The notes beneath the pieces are model-generated. The model was not told where the DNA came from. It did no database searches and saw only the letters and a program-made list of their open reading frames with translations. A program made the translations under genes and the position numbers. Below, one piece after another: positions 1-8,717 of a stretch of 52,470 nucleotides of DNA; the stretch's first letter is position 1; each line of letters starts with the position of its first letter. This DNA comes from Rhodoblastus sp. 17X3 (GTDB lineage Bacteria; Pseudomonadota; Alphaproteobacteria; Rhizobiales; Beijerinckiaceae), in the NCBI RefSeq assembly GCF_030056575.1, contig NZ_JASHHX010000024.1, positions 1-52,470 of the forward strand, in the 5' to 3' direction.

Positions 1-18
1 TCGACGTGGTGATCGGGA

Positions 19-1062
19 ATGGGTGGCCGTACGACCTCATCGGCGTGGATTCAGGGGATCGTCGACATGCTCGCCGACGTCGGTCTGGATGTCGCCGCCA
101 TCCTGGCCGAGGCCGGCATCGATCCGGCGTTGCTGGCGAATCCCGACAGTCGCGCGCCAACAGAATTGGTGAGCCGCCTTTGGCGCGCGGCGGCGGAACA
201 TTCCGGCAATCCCGCCGTCGGCCTGCTCAGCCCACATGTGCCCAAGCCCGGCAATTTCGACATCGTCGGATATGCGATGTTGACGAGTCCGAACTTGCGC
301 GTCGCGATTGAAAATTTCGCGCGGCATTTGCGGCTGGTCAGCGACGCCGCTTCGATCGATCTCGATTTCAGGGAACGGTCGGTCATGCTGCAATTGCGGC
401 TGTTCGGCGGGCGCGAGCCCATCCCCCGGCAAAGGATGGAATTCGATCTTCTGACCTTGCTGACGTTCTGCCGCTGGGTCGCGGGAAAGACGATCAAGCC
501 GCTCGGAGTCTATCTCGTCTGGCCGGCGCCCGCGGATGTCGCGCCATTCGAAAACGCGTTCCAATGTCCCCTTCATTTCGAGGCGGATTTCAACGGCGTC
601 GAATTTACGCGCGCCGATTTCGACGCGAAGCTGCCGGGCTTCAACCCAGGATTGGCCGGAGTGCACGAAAGTCTTGTGCAACAAAGGCTTGTGGCCCTTG
701 ATGGAGCTGGCGTCAGCGTGAAGATCCGCGAGCAAATCATTCACCGGCTGTCCGGCGGCGAACCGCGTCGCGAGGAAATTGCGCGCGCGCTCCATCTCAG
801 CGACCGGACGCTGACGCGACGCCTCAACGAGGAGGGAACGTCCTTTCAGAAGCTGCTCGACGAGACGCGCTGCGATCTGGCGCAAAATTATCTGGCCAAG
901 CCGAACATGACTTTGGCTGAAGTCGCCTATCTACTTGGCTTCGCTGATCAAAGCGCGTTTTTCCGCGCCTGCAGGCGCTGGTTCGATTCTTCACCCGGTC
1001 AATATCGCGCTTTTCTGGGCGGAGCGGGCGCGAGCAGGGCGCCGAGTCTGCAACGCGTTTGA
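19..1062 (+). CDS. AraC-family transcriptional regulator (OruR/ArgR-like), copy A
   Basis: A 347-residue regulator. Residues about 20-210 look like the arabinose-binding-like N-terminal domain of the OruR/ArgR subgroup (conserved KPGNFDIVGYAML). Residues about 240-335 are a double helix-turn-helix AraC domain, with ALHLSDRTLTRRLNEEGTSF and LAEVAYLLGFADQSAFFRACRRW split across the two helices. The ATG at 19 is fixed by an in-frame TGA at 10-12, so the gene is complete although it lies at the window edge. The inducer is unknown. It is clearly paralogous to the regulator at 50812-51840: both begin with an RTTSS motif and align without large gaps. Confidence 0.9.
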   Translation: MGGRTTSSAWIQGIVDMLADVGLDVAAILAEAGIDPALLANPDSRAPTELVSRLWRAAAEHSGNPAVGLLSPHVPKPGNFDIVGYAMLTSPNLRVAIENFARHLRLVSDAASIDLDFRERSVMLQLRLFGGREPIPRQRMEFDLLTLLTFCRWVAGKTIKPLGVYLVWPAPADVAPFENAFQCPLHFEADFNGVEFTRADFDAKLPGFNPGLAGVHESLVQQRLVALDGAGVSVKIREQIIHRLSGGEPRREEIARALHLSDRTLTRRLNEEGTSFQKLLDETRCDLAQNYLAKPNMTLAEVAYLLGFADQSAFFRACRRWFDSSPGQYRAFLGGAGASRAPSLQRV

Positions 1063-1093
1063 TCGCGCGCCTTGAGCGCATTGGGAACCGCCT

Positions 1094-2131
1094 TCAGGCG
1101 GTCCCCATCAGGCGGATCAGGGCGTAGCTGATTGCGATCAACGTCAACAGCGAGAGGGTGACGGCGATCGTGGCCCGTCCGCCGACGCGCCGGAGGTTGC
1201 CCGGATCGACTTCGAGGCCAAGCGCCGCCATCGACAGGACCGTCAGGACCGTCGTGAAACGCTCGATGACAGGCAGGACTGCTTCCCGAATCAGTCCTCC
1301 CGAGCGCAGCACGGCGAGCGCCAGAAACCCGAGGATGAACCAGGGAACGAGTCGCTTCAGCGAGGGGCGCGCGGGCGCCTCGACACCGGTGTCGCGCTTG
1401 CCCAAAGCGTTTTGCAGCAGAGATACGCCGAAAAGGACCGGGCCGAGCGTCAAGACGCGGATCAGTTTGACCAGGGCGCCGATCTGGACGCTGAGAACGC
1501 CGACCGGGACCGTCGCCGCAAGAACCTGCGGCACGGCATAGACGGTCAGGCCGGCCAGCACGCCATACTGCCCATCGGAGAGACCCAGCAAGGGAACCAG
1601 GCCGGGCAGGGCGACCACGGCGATGACTCCGAGAATTGCCGTGAAGGAGATCGAGGCTGCGACGTCCTCTCCATCGGCCTCGATGACAGAGGCGACGGCC
1701 GCTATGGCCGAATTGCCGCAGATCGAATTGCCGCAGGCGACGAGCAAGGCCATCTTGTGCGGAAGGCGGAACAGGCGCGCGATGCCGTAGCTTGCGACGA
1801 GCGAGCCTGCGACGACAATGGCGACGCCGCCGAGCAGGACTGGACCGGCGGCCGCCAACGCACCCGCGCTCAGCGATGCGCCCAGCAGCGTCACCGCAAG
1901 CTCCAGCATGAACTTGCCGCTGAACTTCACCCCTGGCTTCCAGCGCTCGGAGGGCGCCCAGAAGCAGCGCACCAGAGCGCCGCCCAGAATCGCGAGCACG
2001 AGCGCCTCGAGGGCGGGGCGGCCGAGGAAATGTTCTTCGAGCGCCTGCCCGCCATAGGCGATGGCGGAGACAGCCGCGCAAAGCGCGACGCCAGGAAGCG
2101 TGAGGGAGAGTTTTTCCAATAATGCAGTCAT
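1094..2131 (-). CDS. YeiH/YeeT-family putative sulfate/sulfonate exporter
   Basis: About 345 residues and roughly ten hydrophobic membrane segments. It matches the Cons_hypoth698 (YeiH) family of inner-membrane proteins, often annotated as putative sulfate exporters. The family's signature segment ALLVACGNSICGNSAIAA is present. I start it at the ATG at 2131, giving MTALLEKLSLTLPG, because the tandem ATGs at 2185-2188 add a hydrophilic leader with no visible ribosome site; an AGGTGG lies about 12 nt before 2131. It is divergent from the LysR gene at 2232, the same arrangement as yeiH/yeiE in enterobacteria. The transported substrate is not shown by the sequence. Confidence 0.85.
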   Translation of the reverse strand: MTALLEKLSLTLPGVALCAAVSAIAYGGQALEEHFLGRPALEALVLAILGGALVRCFWAPSERWKPGVKFSGKFMLELAVTLLGASLSAGALAAAGPVLLGGVAIVVAGSLVASYGIARLFRLPHKMALLVACGNSICGNSAIAAVASVIEADGEDVAASISFTAILGVIAVVALPGLVPLLGLSDGQYGVLAGLTVYAVPQVLAATVPVGVLSVQIGALVKLIRVLTLGPVLFGVSLLQNALGKRDTGVEAPARPSLKRLVPWFILGFLALAVLRSGGLIREAVLPVIERFTTVLTVLSMAALGLEVDPGNLRRVGGRATIAVTLSLLTLIAISYALIRLMGTA

Positions 2132-2215
2132 GAGGAGAGCTTTCCACCTGCCATTTCGTGAGGAATGGCTTGCGTCAACTCTCATCATGTATCAAATTCA
2201 ATTATTTCACAATTC

Positions 2216-2232
2216 TATGAGATAAACTCATA
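2216..2232. promoter_or_regulatory. Palindrome in the yeiH/lysR divergent promoter, likely LysR operator
   Basis: TATGAG, a 5-nt spacer ATAAA, then CTCATA forms a perfect inverted repeat. It lies in the short AT-rich divergent promoter and ends on the first base of the lysR start codon. LysR-type regulators usually bind interrupted palindromes between themselves and a divergent target, so autoregulation is plausible. Confidence 0.4.
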
Positions 2233-3149
2233 TGTCGATCAATCTGCATTTGCTACGCATGTTTGTCGCCGTCGTTGAACACGGCGGCTTTTCTCCGGCG
2301 GCTTTGACGCTCAATGTTAGCCAATCGGCTGTTTCCAAGGGCGTCAAGGAGTTGGAAGGCCAGCTGGGCGGCTCCTTGCTGGAGCGGCGCGCAGGGATGC
2401 GCCCGACGGAAACGGGCGCTGTCTTGCTGCGCCATGCGCAAAGGCTTTTCGCAGCGGAACGAAGCGCCGAGGAGGAGTTGCGCGCCCTGCAGGGACTGAC
2501 GCAAGGCGAATTGCGGCTCGGCGCCAGCACGACGGTGGCGACCTATATGCTGCCGCCATTGCTCGGCGCCTTTCACGCCGCGCATCCGCAGATCAGAATC
2601 CGTCTTACCAGCGAGAATACGCGCCAGATCGCCGATCGCCTGCTGGCGCGCGAAGTCGACATCGCGGTCGTCGAAGGCCCGGTGGACGATCCCGAAATCG
2701 ACGCGAACGCCTGGCGGATCGACGACATGGCGCTGATCGCCGCGCCCGGCCATCCACTCGCTGCACAGATCGGCCCGATTGACCCCGTTGCGTTGGCGAA
2801 AATGACCTTGCTTGTCCGCGAGCCCGGGTCGGGCACGCGAGAAGTCGTCGCCGCCGCGCTCGAACAGGCGGGCGTGCATCCGGGCGAAACCATAGAAATC
2901 GGAAGCACCGAAGCGATCAAGCAACTCGTCGCCTCAGGCTTCGGCGTCGCTATCGTCTCGCTGGCGGCATCGCAGGATCAGATCGCCTTGGGCGCATTGA
3001 AGCCCGTGGAGATGGCCGGGTTGGCGATCAGCCGTCCAATCCACCGGCTTCGTGTCACAGGGCGTCCACTGGCGCCCGCCGCCGCCGAATTCGAGCGCAT
3101 GCTCTATGGCGAAGCGCCGCTCACACGAACCAGACGAACCAACCGATAG
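2232..3149 (+). CDS. LysR-family transcriptional regulator (YeiE/CysB-like)
   Basis: 305 residues with the typical LysR plan. Residues 1-60 form the winged helix-turn-helix (VSQSAVSKGVKELEGQLGG), and residues about 88-295 form a periplasmic-binding-protein-like effector domain. It is divergent from the YeiH-type exporter, and this pairing usually means it activates the exporter gene. The N-terminal helix-turn-helix is intact and the length is normal for the family. The effector is unknown. Confidence 0.88.
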   Translation: MSINLHLLRMFVAVVEHGGFSPAALTLNVSQSAVSKGVKELEGQLGGSLLERRAGMRPTETGAVLLRHAQRLFAAERSAEEELRALQGLTQGELRLGASTTVATYMLPPLLGAFHAAHPQIRIRLTSENTRQIADRLLAREVDIAVVEGPVDDPEIDANAWRIDDMALIAAPGHPLAAQIGPIDPVALAKMTLLVREPGSGTREVVAAALEQAGVHPGETIEIGSTEAIKQLVASGFGVAIVSLAASQDQIALGALKPVEMAGLAISRPIHRLRVTGRPLAPAAAEFERMLYGEAPLTRTRRTNR

Positions 3150-3442
3150 GGGCGAATTTTTGGGCGCTTCGCTAGCGCGGCGGCGCCAGGGCTGCTGCCG
3201 CCGCGCGTTGCGGTCTAATCCCGAGGATCGTCGCGGCGCGCCGGAACGAGGCTGGAGTGATCGGCCGTGTGGCCAAGCCTGTGAAAGATCGCCGCACCCC
3301 TCTCAAAATCCACTTATCGAGCTGGCAAATCTCTAAAGCCACTCCTATTTTCGACGTCATGTCGAGACGGTCGTCGTTTGATTCTTGACCGCCTCTCCCC
3401 AAATCTGCGCGCGAAAAGCAGCGCACGCTCAGGAGAGCCGAC

Positions 3443-3679
3443 GTGAACAAGATCCTCACATCATCAGCGGCGGTGGTTGCCGTCTTTTGCCTTACGACGA
3501 GCGCCCCGGCAAATTCGCAGGAATTCTTCGCGAGCGCTTACGCCCGACCCGCGGAAATGGTCGATGGACTCCATGTAGGCACGCGCGTCGAAGGCGCCGG
3601 TATATTTGCTCCGGCGAGAGTGGCGGCGCAAAATTGTCACGCGGGAACCGCGTGTGGGCGGCGACTGATCGCGCATTAG
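3443..3679 (+). CDS. Small secreted protein of unknown function
   Basis: 78 residues. Residues 1-25 form a clear Sec signal peptide (MNKILTSSAAVVAVFCLTTS) with a likely cut after APANS. The mature part is about 50 residues with two cysteines near the end (NCHAGTAC). The GTG start at 3443 is preceded by AGGAG at 3431-3435 with good spacing, which is the main reason to accept so short a gene. No family is recognised. The 3150-3442 stretch before it and the 3680-3959 stretch after it hold nothing I can name. Confidence 0.55.
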   Translation: MNKILTSSAAVVAVFCLTTSAPANSQEFFASAYARPAEMVDGLHVGTRVEGAGIFAPARVAAQNCHAGTACGRRLIAH

Positions 3680-3959
3680 GGATTCGGCCGGGGATCCGTC
3701 GAGTCCGACCGAACAGTTAGGTTATTCATCGCATTCGGCGCTTCTCCCGCTGCGAAATAGATTGATTTAACCGTCACAAGTTGCGACCAAGCGCTTGGCC
3801 TCCGCTTGCCAAAAACCAAATTAGGGATAGCTTTTCACCCCTGCTCGACGGCTGCCCGATATGGCCAGCCCAATAGTCGGCACGAGACCGCCGGAGTTTT
3901 CGCATGGCGCGTGGACTCACGTGCATACGATGGCGAGCCGATAGGGGGAGGCGGTCATC

Positions 3960-4412
3960 ATGGACAATGTTCAATTTGTTCAGTCGATTTACGCAGCTTT
4001 TGCGCGTGGGGACATAGACTCCGTCGTCGCGGCGTTTGATTCCGACATTGCCTGGATTTCCAATTCCGATCCCGCGCTCCTTCCGTTCGGCGGGGAACGC
4101 AGGGGCATCGAAGGTGTCCGGTCGTTTTTCCGCGAACAGGCAGCGAATATCGAAATCGATTCCTACCAGCCGCGGGAATTTCTCTGCGGCCTTGATTTCG
4201 TCGCCGTGCTCGGTCGTTCTATCAGCCGCTCAAAAGTGACCGACGAGCCTTTCGAAGACGACTGGCTGCATCTGTTGAGGATCAGGAACGGGAAAGTGAC
4301 CGAGTTCCGGATTTTTAACGATACCCATGCGTTGGTGCAGGCCCATTATGGCGGAGACATTCATTCTGTCACTGTTGCGCCAACGGAGGCGACTGCAACG
4401 CTCCGGCGCTGA
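3960..4412 (+). CDS. SnoaL-like / NTF2-fold protein
   Basis: 150 residues with the pattern of the SnoaL-like polyketide-cyclase fold: an N-terminal helix and FARGDIDSVVAAFDSDIAW, a central RRGIEGVRSFF, and a C-terminal beta segment DDWLHLLRIRNGKVTEFRIFNDTH. Such proteins are small cone-shaped enzymes or binding proteins, and the substrate cannot be read from sequence. A purine-rich GGGGGAGG precedes the ATG. No operon partner is nearby. Confidence 0.8.
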   Translation: MDNVQFVQSIYAAFARGDIDSVVAAFDSDIAWISNSDPALLPFGGERRGIEGVRSFFREQAANIEIDSYQPREFLCGLDFVAVLGRSISRSKVTDEPFEDDWLHLLRIRNGKVTEFRIFNDTHALVQAHYGGDIHSVTVAPTEATATLRR

Positions 4413-4481
4413 CGCCGCCTGGAAACGCATCAAGCAACGGGGATCAGCCCACTTAGGAATTTTCAGGGACGACCGGCATAG

Positions 4482-4730
4482 GGCCTTTCGTCTTTAGGGA
4501 ACGACGAGAGGCTGCTCGTCGGCGACAACGGAACGAGCGATGCCGCGCCTGGCGTCCCAGGTCCAACCCCGGACAATAATTGGGGCAAGACGGGACAGCA
4601 CGTCATGATCTTGGGCGTGAGCGCCAAGTCGATGCCGGGCTATTCGCGCACGTTCGACCCGGACCCGACCAAGCCTTTTGGGATGTGGCCGGACATGCCC
4701 TACGAGCATCCGATGCTTCCGGTGAAATGA
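4482..4730 (+). pseudogene. C-terminal remnant of a secreted hypothetical protein
   Basis: An open stretch without a usable start reads into ...DNNWGKTGQHVMILG, then DPDPTKPFGMWPDMPYEH and PMLPVK before a TGA. This resembles the C-terminus of a family of signal-peptide proteins of unknown function in rhizobia and relatives, which end in a similar PYVMWxGTPYxHLMxPV motif (recalled, not searched). An in-frame TAG at 4479-4481 closes the frame upstream and no signal peptide is found, so only the tail survives. Confidence 0.45.
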
Positions 4731-4795
4731 ATCTTTGGGGCGGCCAAGGTCGGTGGGGCGATCCCCCATCGTTACCCCTAGAGTTACCCGAAAAG

Positions 4796-4826
4796 AAAAG
4801 CCGGAGGCGAAACACTCCGGCTTTTT
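4796..4826. terminator. Rho-independent terminator, probably for tRNA-Lys
   Basis: An 11-bp stem AAAAGCCGGAG / CTCCGGCTTTT with an 8-nt loop. It has T-rich flanks in both directions and lies about 45 nt beyond the 3' end of the minus-strand tRNA-Lys. It could also end any transcript coming from the left. Confidence 0.75.
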
Positions 4827-4869
4827 CTTTAATTGTCGTTCTATCTTCCTGAAATACCGCTTTTTTCGA

Positions 4870-4945
<76 letters not shown>

Positions 4946-5151
4946 ATCGAAAAAAATTTCGGCGAGAACGTTTCGTCGTCGCCGAACGAGGCGGTGTTTA
5001 GCAAAGCGATACTCGCCTGTCCAGTCGGGCGGCGACGATTTTGCGATTTTGTGACGTCGAGCATTTGAGTCGCTCTGCTCACGGCGCCGTGATAAGAGCG
5101 CTGAACCGCCGAGGGCGGGACGGACAGAGGCGGGGCAGGGCCGAAATCGCC

Positions 5152-6183
5152 ATGGATGAGACGCCAGATCAGCTGCGGGAAGCCCACCAAGGCGGCGTTC
5201 GCGAAAAATTCCTCGCCTTTTTCGATCTGCCGCGACTGGACCGGCGCGGCTGGGCGCTGCTCGCCGGCCTCGCCTTTCTGCTCTGGCTTTCGACCGGTTT
5301 GTACAAGGTCCAGCCGGACGAGCAGGGCGTCGTGCTGCGCTTCGGCGCCTGGGTCGAGACGGCGCCGCCCGGCCTGCATTTTCATTTGCCCTGGCCGATC
5401 GAAACCGCGCTGTTTCCCAAAATTACGCAGATTCGCCAGATGCAGCTCGGGCAGGCGGACAACGCCGCGCTCGGCGGCGCGCGCGAAAAGCAGATGCTGA
5501 CCGGCGACGAGAATATCGTCGAGGCGGACGCTTCGCTGCTATGGCAGGTCAAGGACGCCGGGCAATATTTGTTCAAGGTCTCCGATCCGGACACCGCCCT
5601 GCGCATCGCCGCCGAGAGCGCCCTGCGCGAAGTGGTTGGCCGTACGCCGATCCAGGCGGTGCTGTCCGACAAGCGCCGCGAGGTGGCCGACGAGACGCTG
5701 AGCCTGCTGCAAAGCGTGCTCGACCGCGAGGGCGCGGGCATCCGCGTCGTGCAGGTGCAATTGTCGCGCGTCGATCCGCCAAGCACGGTGATCGACGCCT
5801 TCAATGACGTGCAGCGCGCCCGCGCCGATCAGGAGCGCGCCCGCAACGAGGCCGAATCCTACGCCAACGACATTCTGCCGCGCGCACGCGGCGACGCCGA
5901 GCGCATCAAGCAGGACGCCGAAGCCTACAAGTCCCAGACCATCAACCTCGCCCAGGGCGAGGCGCAGAATTATACCGCGATCTACCAGAGCTATGCGCAG
6001 GCGCGCGAAGTCACCGCCTGGCGGCTCTACCTCGAAAGCGTCGACGCCATGCTGCGGAAATCCTCGCGCGTGATCCTCGATTCGTCCGGCAAGGGCGCCG
6101 GCCCGCTCGCGCCTTATCTGCCGCTCAGCGAGATCAAGCCGGCGCCGCCTGCGCCTGCGCCGGCGGCGGGAGGCGGAAAATGA
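5152..6183 (+). CDS. hflK: FtsH protease modulator HflK
   Basis: 343 residues. One membrane anchor (about 34-50, ALLAGLAFLLWLSTGLY) is followed by a periplasmic SPFH/band-7 domain with the HflK signature YKVQPDEQGVVLRFG. A coiled-coil region rich in Ala, Arg and Glu (ARADQERARNEAESYAND) and a Pro/Ala/Gly tail follow. HflK forms a large ring with HflC around FtsH and restrains its proteolysis of membrane proteins. The ATG at 5152 (MDETPDQ) is preferred over an upstream start because the extra 37 residues are basic and unlike the family. The stop overlaps the hflC start by 4 bp (ATGA), indicating translational coupling. Confidence 0.95.
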   Translation: MDETPDQLREAHQGGVREKFLAFFDLPRLDRRGWALLAGLAFLLWLSTGLYKVQPDEQGVVLRFGAWVETAPPGLHFHLPWPIETALFPKITQIRQMQLGQADNAALGGAREKQMLTGDENIVEADASLLWQVKDAGQYLFKVSDPDTALRIAAESALREVVGRTPIQAVLSDKRREVADETLSLLQSVLDREGAGIRVVQVQLSRVDPPSTVIDAFNDVQRARADQERARNEAESYANDILPRARGDAERIKQDAEAYKSQTINLAQGEAQNYTAIYQSYAQAREVTAWRLYLESVDAMLRKSSRVILDSSGKGAGPLAPYLPLSEIKPAPPAPAPAAGGGK

Positions 6184-7070
6184 GAAAGGGCCTTGTCGTC
6201 CTGCTGGTTGTCGCCGCGGCGGCGCTCGTCGTCGCTTTGTCGAGCCTGTACACGGTGAATGAGGGCGAGAACGCCCTTGTCGTGCGCCTCGGCGCGCCGG
6301 TCGGCGTGGTGGAGACGCCGGGGCTGAAGGTCAAGGCGCCCTTCATCGATTCGGTCATCTTCAACGACGCCCGCCTGCTGCTGCTGGAGACGCCTTCGGA
6401 GCAGGTCATCCTTGGAGATCAGAAGCGCATCGTGGCGCAGGTCTATACGCGCTTCCGAATCGTCGATCCGCTGCGCTTCTATCAGAGCCTGCATTCGGTC
6501 GGCGAGGCGCGGGCGCAGCTGGCGCAGTCTGTCAGCACCGCGATGCGCCGCGAATTCGGCCAGATCAACCTGCCGACCCTGTTGTCGCCGCGCCGTCAGG
6601 AAGTGATTCAAGCGGTCCATGCGGAAGTCGGCGGCAAGTTCCGGCCGCTCGGCGTCGAGGTTACGGAAGTGCGGCTGCATCGCGCCGATCTGCCGCTGGA
6701 AACCAGCCAGGCGATCTATGACCGCATGAAGTCCGAGCGCCAGCGCGAGGCCAAGGAACTGCGCGCGCAAGGCTTCGAATGGGCGCAATTGATCCAGTCG
6801 CGCGCCGACCGGGACCGCACGGTGATTCTCTCGCAGGCCCAGCGCGCAGCGCAAATCGCGCGCGGCGAAGGCGAAGCGGAGGCGAGCCGGCTGCTCGCCG
6901 ACGCGCAGAAGGGCGATCCGACTTTCTTCACGTTCTATCGCTCGCTGCAATCCTATCGTCAGGCCCTGGCCGAGAGCGCGCCCGTGCTGCTGCTGACGCC
7001 GGATGCGGAATTCCTCAAGGCGTTGAAATTCGGCCCGCCGGACACGCGCGGCCGGACCGACGCCAAATGA
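6180..7070 (+). CDS. hflC: FtsH protease modulator HflC
   Basis: 296 residues. An N-terminal membrane anchor (about 4-22) leads into the SPFH domain with LYTVNEGENALVVRLG and then a helical segment (DRMKSERQREAKELRAQGFE). The C-terminal part DPTFFTFYRSLQSYRQAL is typical of HflC. It is the partner of HflK and starts inside the hflK stop codon. The homologous alphaproteobacterial locus often continues with a DegP-type protease, which is absent here: a TerC-family gene follows instead, after 26 bp. Confidence 0.95.
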   Translation: MRKGLVVLLVVAAAALVVALSSLYTVNEGENALVVRLGAPVGVVETPGLKVKAPFIDSVIFNDARLLLLETPSEQVILGDQKRIVAQVYTRFRIVDPLRFYQSLHSVGEARAQLAQSVSTAMRREFGQINLPTLLSPRRQEVIQAVHAEVGGKFRPLGVEVTEVRLHRADLPLETSQAIYDRMKSERQREAKELRAQGFEWAQLIQSRADRDRTVILSQAQRAAQIARGEGEAEASRLLADAQKGDPTFFTFYRSLQSYRQALAESAPVLLLTPDAEFLKALKFGPPDTRGRTDAK

Positions 7071-7096
7071 CCCGCTCCTGAACCGGAAGATCTTTC

Positions 7097-8053
7097 ATGG
7101 ACGGAGCCGCCGCCGCCTCAACCCTCGGGGTTCTGCTGCAGATTCTGCTCCTGGACCTGCTGCTTTCCGGCGATAACGCTCTGCTGATCGCGCTCGCCTG
7201 CCGTCGCCTGCCGGAGAAGCAGGCGCGACGCGCGGCCTGGATGGGCGCGGCTGGCGCGATCGTCCTGCGGCTGGTCCTGACATCGATGACCGGCGTCTTG
7301 ATGGCGCTGCCTTTCCTGCAATTGTTGAGCGCCTTGCCGCTGCTGGTCATCGCGCTGAATTTGATGAATGGCGAGGACGAGGGCGGCGCGGCGATCGACG
7401 ACGCCGATGACGGAGGGCAGGAGTCGATGCTCGCCGCCGCGAGCGTCATCATCGTCTCGGACGCGGCGATGAGCCTCGACAATGTGATCGCGCTGGCGGC
7501 GGTCTCGGGGGGGAAGTTCTGGCTGCTCGCCTTTGGCCTCGCCGTCAGCATTCCCTTGATCGTCTTCGGCAGCTTCGGCTTTTCCAGCCTGTTGCGGGCC
7601 TATCCCCGGCTTGCGGATATCGGCGCCGCCATGCTTGGCTGGGTCGCGGGCGGCATGATCGTCGCGGATCCCCTGTTTGCCGGCTGGGTCAGGACGCAGG
7701 CGCCCGCGCTCGAACTGGCGCTGCCGCTGGCCTGCGGCCTTTTCGTCCTGCTGCAAGGGCGTTTCGCCCGCGACGCCGCCGTGCGCGAGGGCGTCGCGAG
7801 GCCTCGACCCCCTCGGCCAAAGCCTCGCGCCGCGGCGCCCCCCTTTGTCGAGATTCTCCCGCCGCCCGCCGCGACGCCGCGCGAAATCCCGGCGCTGACG
7901 GCGTCGCGGATTGCGGAAACCATCGGCGACGCCGTCGAAGCGCCGCAAGGGGAGGCCATGGAAGCCGGCGACCGCTGGATGATCTTCGGCCTGATCGCCC
8001 TTTTCATGATCTTTGGAATTTTCCTGACGGTCGTGGTGATGATACCCGATTAA
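7097..8053 (+). CDS. TerC-family integral membrane protein (YjbE-like, putative metal-ion exporter)
   Basis: 318 residues with seven or so membrane segments. The two TerC hallmark repeats are present: LLSGDNALLIALACRRLP near residue 20 and AMSLDNVIALAAVSGG near residue 125. The acidic and Asn residues of these GDN/LDN motifs are thought to bind metal in this family. Between them is an acidic loop GEDEGGAAIDDADDGG. A poorly conserved Pro/Arg-rich cytoplasmic loop (about 235-275) precedes a last hydrophobic helix. Manganese export is the best-supported role of related proteins, but the metal here is unknown. It probably shares the hflKC transcript. Confidence 0.85.
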   Translation: MDGAAAASTLGVLLQILLLDLLLSGDNALLIALACRRLPEKQARRAAWMGAAGAIVLRLVLTSMTGVLMALPFLQLLSALPLLVIALNLMNGEDEGGAAIDDADDGGQESMLAAASVIIVSDAAMSLDNVIALAAVSGGKFWLLAFGLAVSIPLIVFGSFGFSSLLRAYPRLADIGAAMLGWVAGGMIVADPLFAGWVRTQAPALELALPLACGLFVLLQGRFARDAAVREGVARPRPPRPKPRAAAPPFVEILPPPAATPREIPALTASRIAETIGDAVEAPQGEAMEAGDRWMIFGLIALFMIFGIFLTVVVMIPD

Positions 8054-8076
8054 AGGGTCATCGTCTCATCATCGGC

Positions 8077-8445
8077 TTACTGGTCCGGGCCTGCGGCGGC
8101 AGCGACCTCGGGGGAGGGCAAGCTGCTGACGGAAAAGCCCATCTGCCGGTTGAACTGCAATGCGGCCGTCTGCGCGTTCATCGCGTCGACGCGCTCGCTC
8201 GCGCCGCGCGGACATTGAAACGTCAGAGCGCGGTTCTTTCTGGCTCGGAAATATGCTTCGAAGCGATGCTCCAGCTGCGCGCTCTCGGCTGAACTGGCGA
8301 AGACGTCGGTGATCACGGCTTCATGGGCCGCCGGGACGACGCCGACGCAGAACCGCCATTCCTGCGCCAGGGCGTGGGCAGGCGCGCTGGTCAAGGCGAG
8401 GCCCAGAACCGGGAAAAGGAAAGCTTGGGGGAACAGGCGTGTCAT
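8077..8445 (-). CDS. Secreted hypothetical protein
   Basis: 122 residues from the ATG at 8445 (MTRLFPQAFLFPVLG). A signal peptide has a likely cut after APAHALA. The mature part starts QEWRFCVGVVPAAHEAVITDVF and has two cysteines and a basic ARKNRALTFQCPRG segment. A longer reading from 8523 would add 26 hydrophilic residues ahead of the signal, which is why I reject it. No family is recognised. It is convergent with the TerC gene. Confidence 0.6.
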   Translation of the reverse strand: MTRLFPQAFLFPVLGLALTSAPAHALAQEWRFCVGVVPAAHEAVITDVFASSAESAQLEHRFEAYFRARKNRALTFQCPRGASERVDAMNAQTAALQFNRQMGFSVSSLPSPEVAAAAGPDQ

Positions 8446-8717
8446 GGGGCGGGCCGCGCGGATCGGCGAAGGGGCGTTTCCGCAATCATTTCGAAGGATG
8501 GTAAACAGGCGCTTAACCGGCACCGGAGGCGCCTATTGGGCGCGCAAGCCTTGCAGGAGGCGGAAAACCGATCGGTTCGGTTATTTTTCCGGCCCGGACG
8601 GGCGTTTGCGCGCATTGCGCTTCGGAGGCCGGCGCCATCCGCCCTGTTTTCCCGCCGCGATCCCGTCTTCGGAATCTACTTAAGGAAAACAAGATATTTA
8701 CGAAGGGGGGCTAGAAC

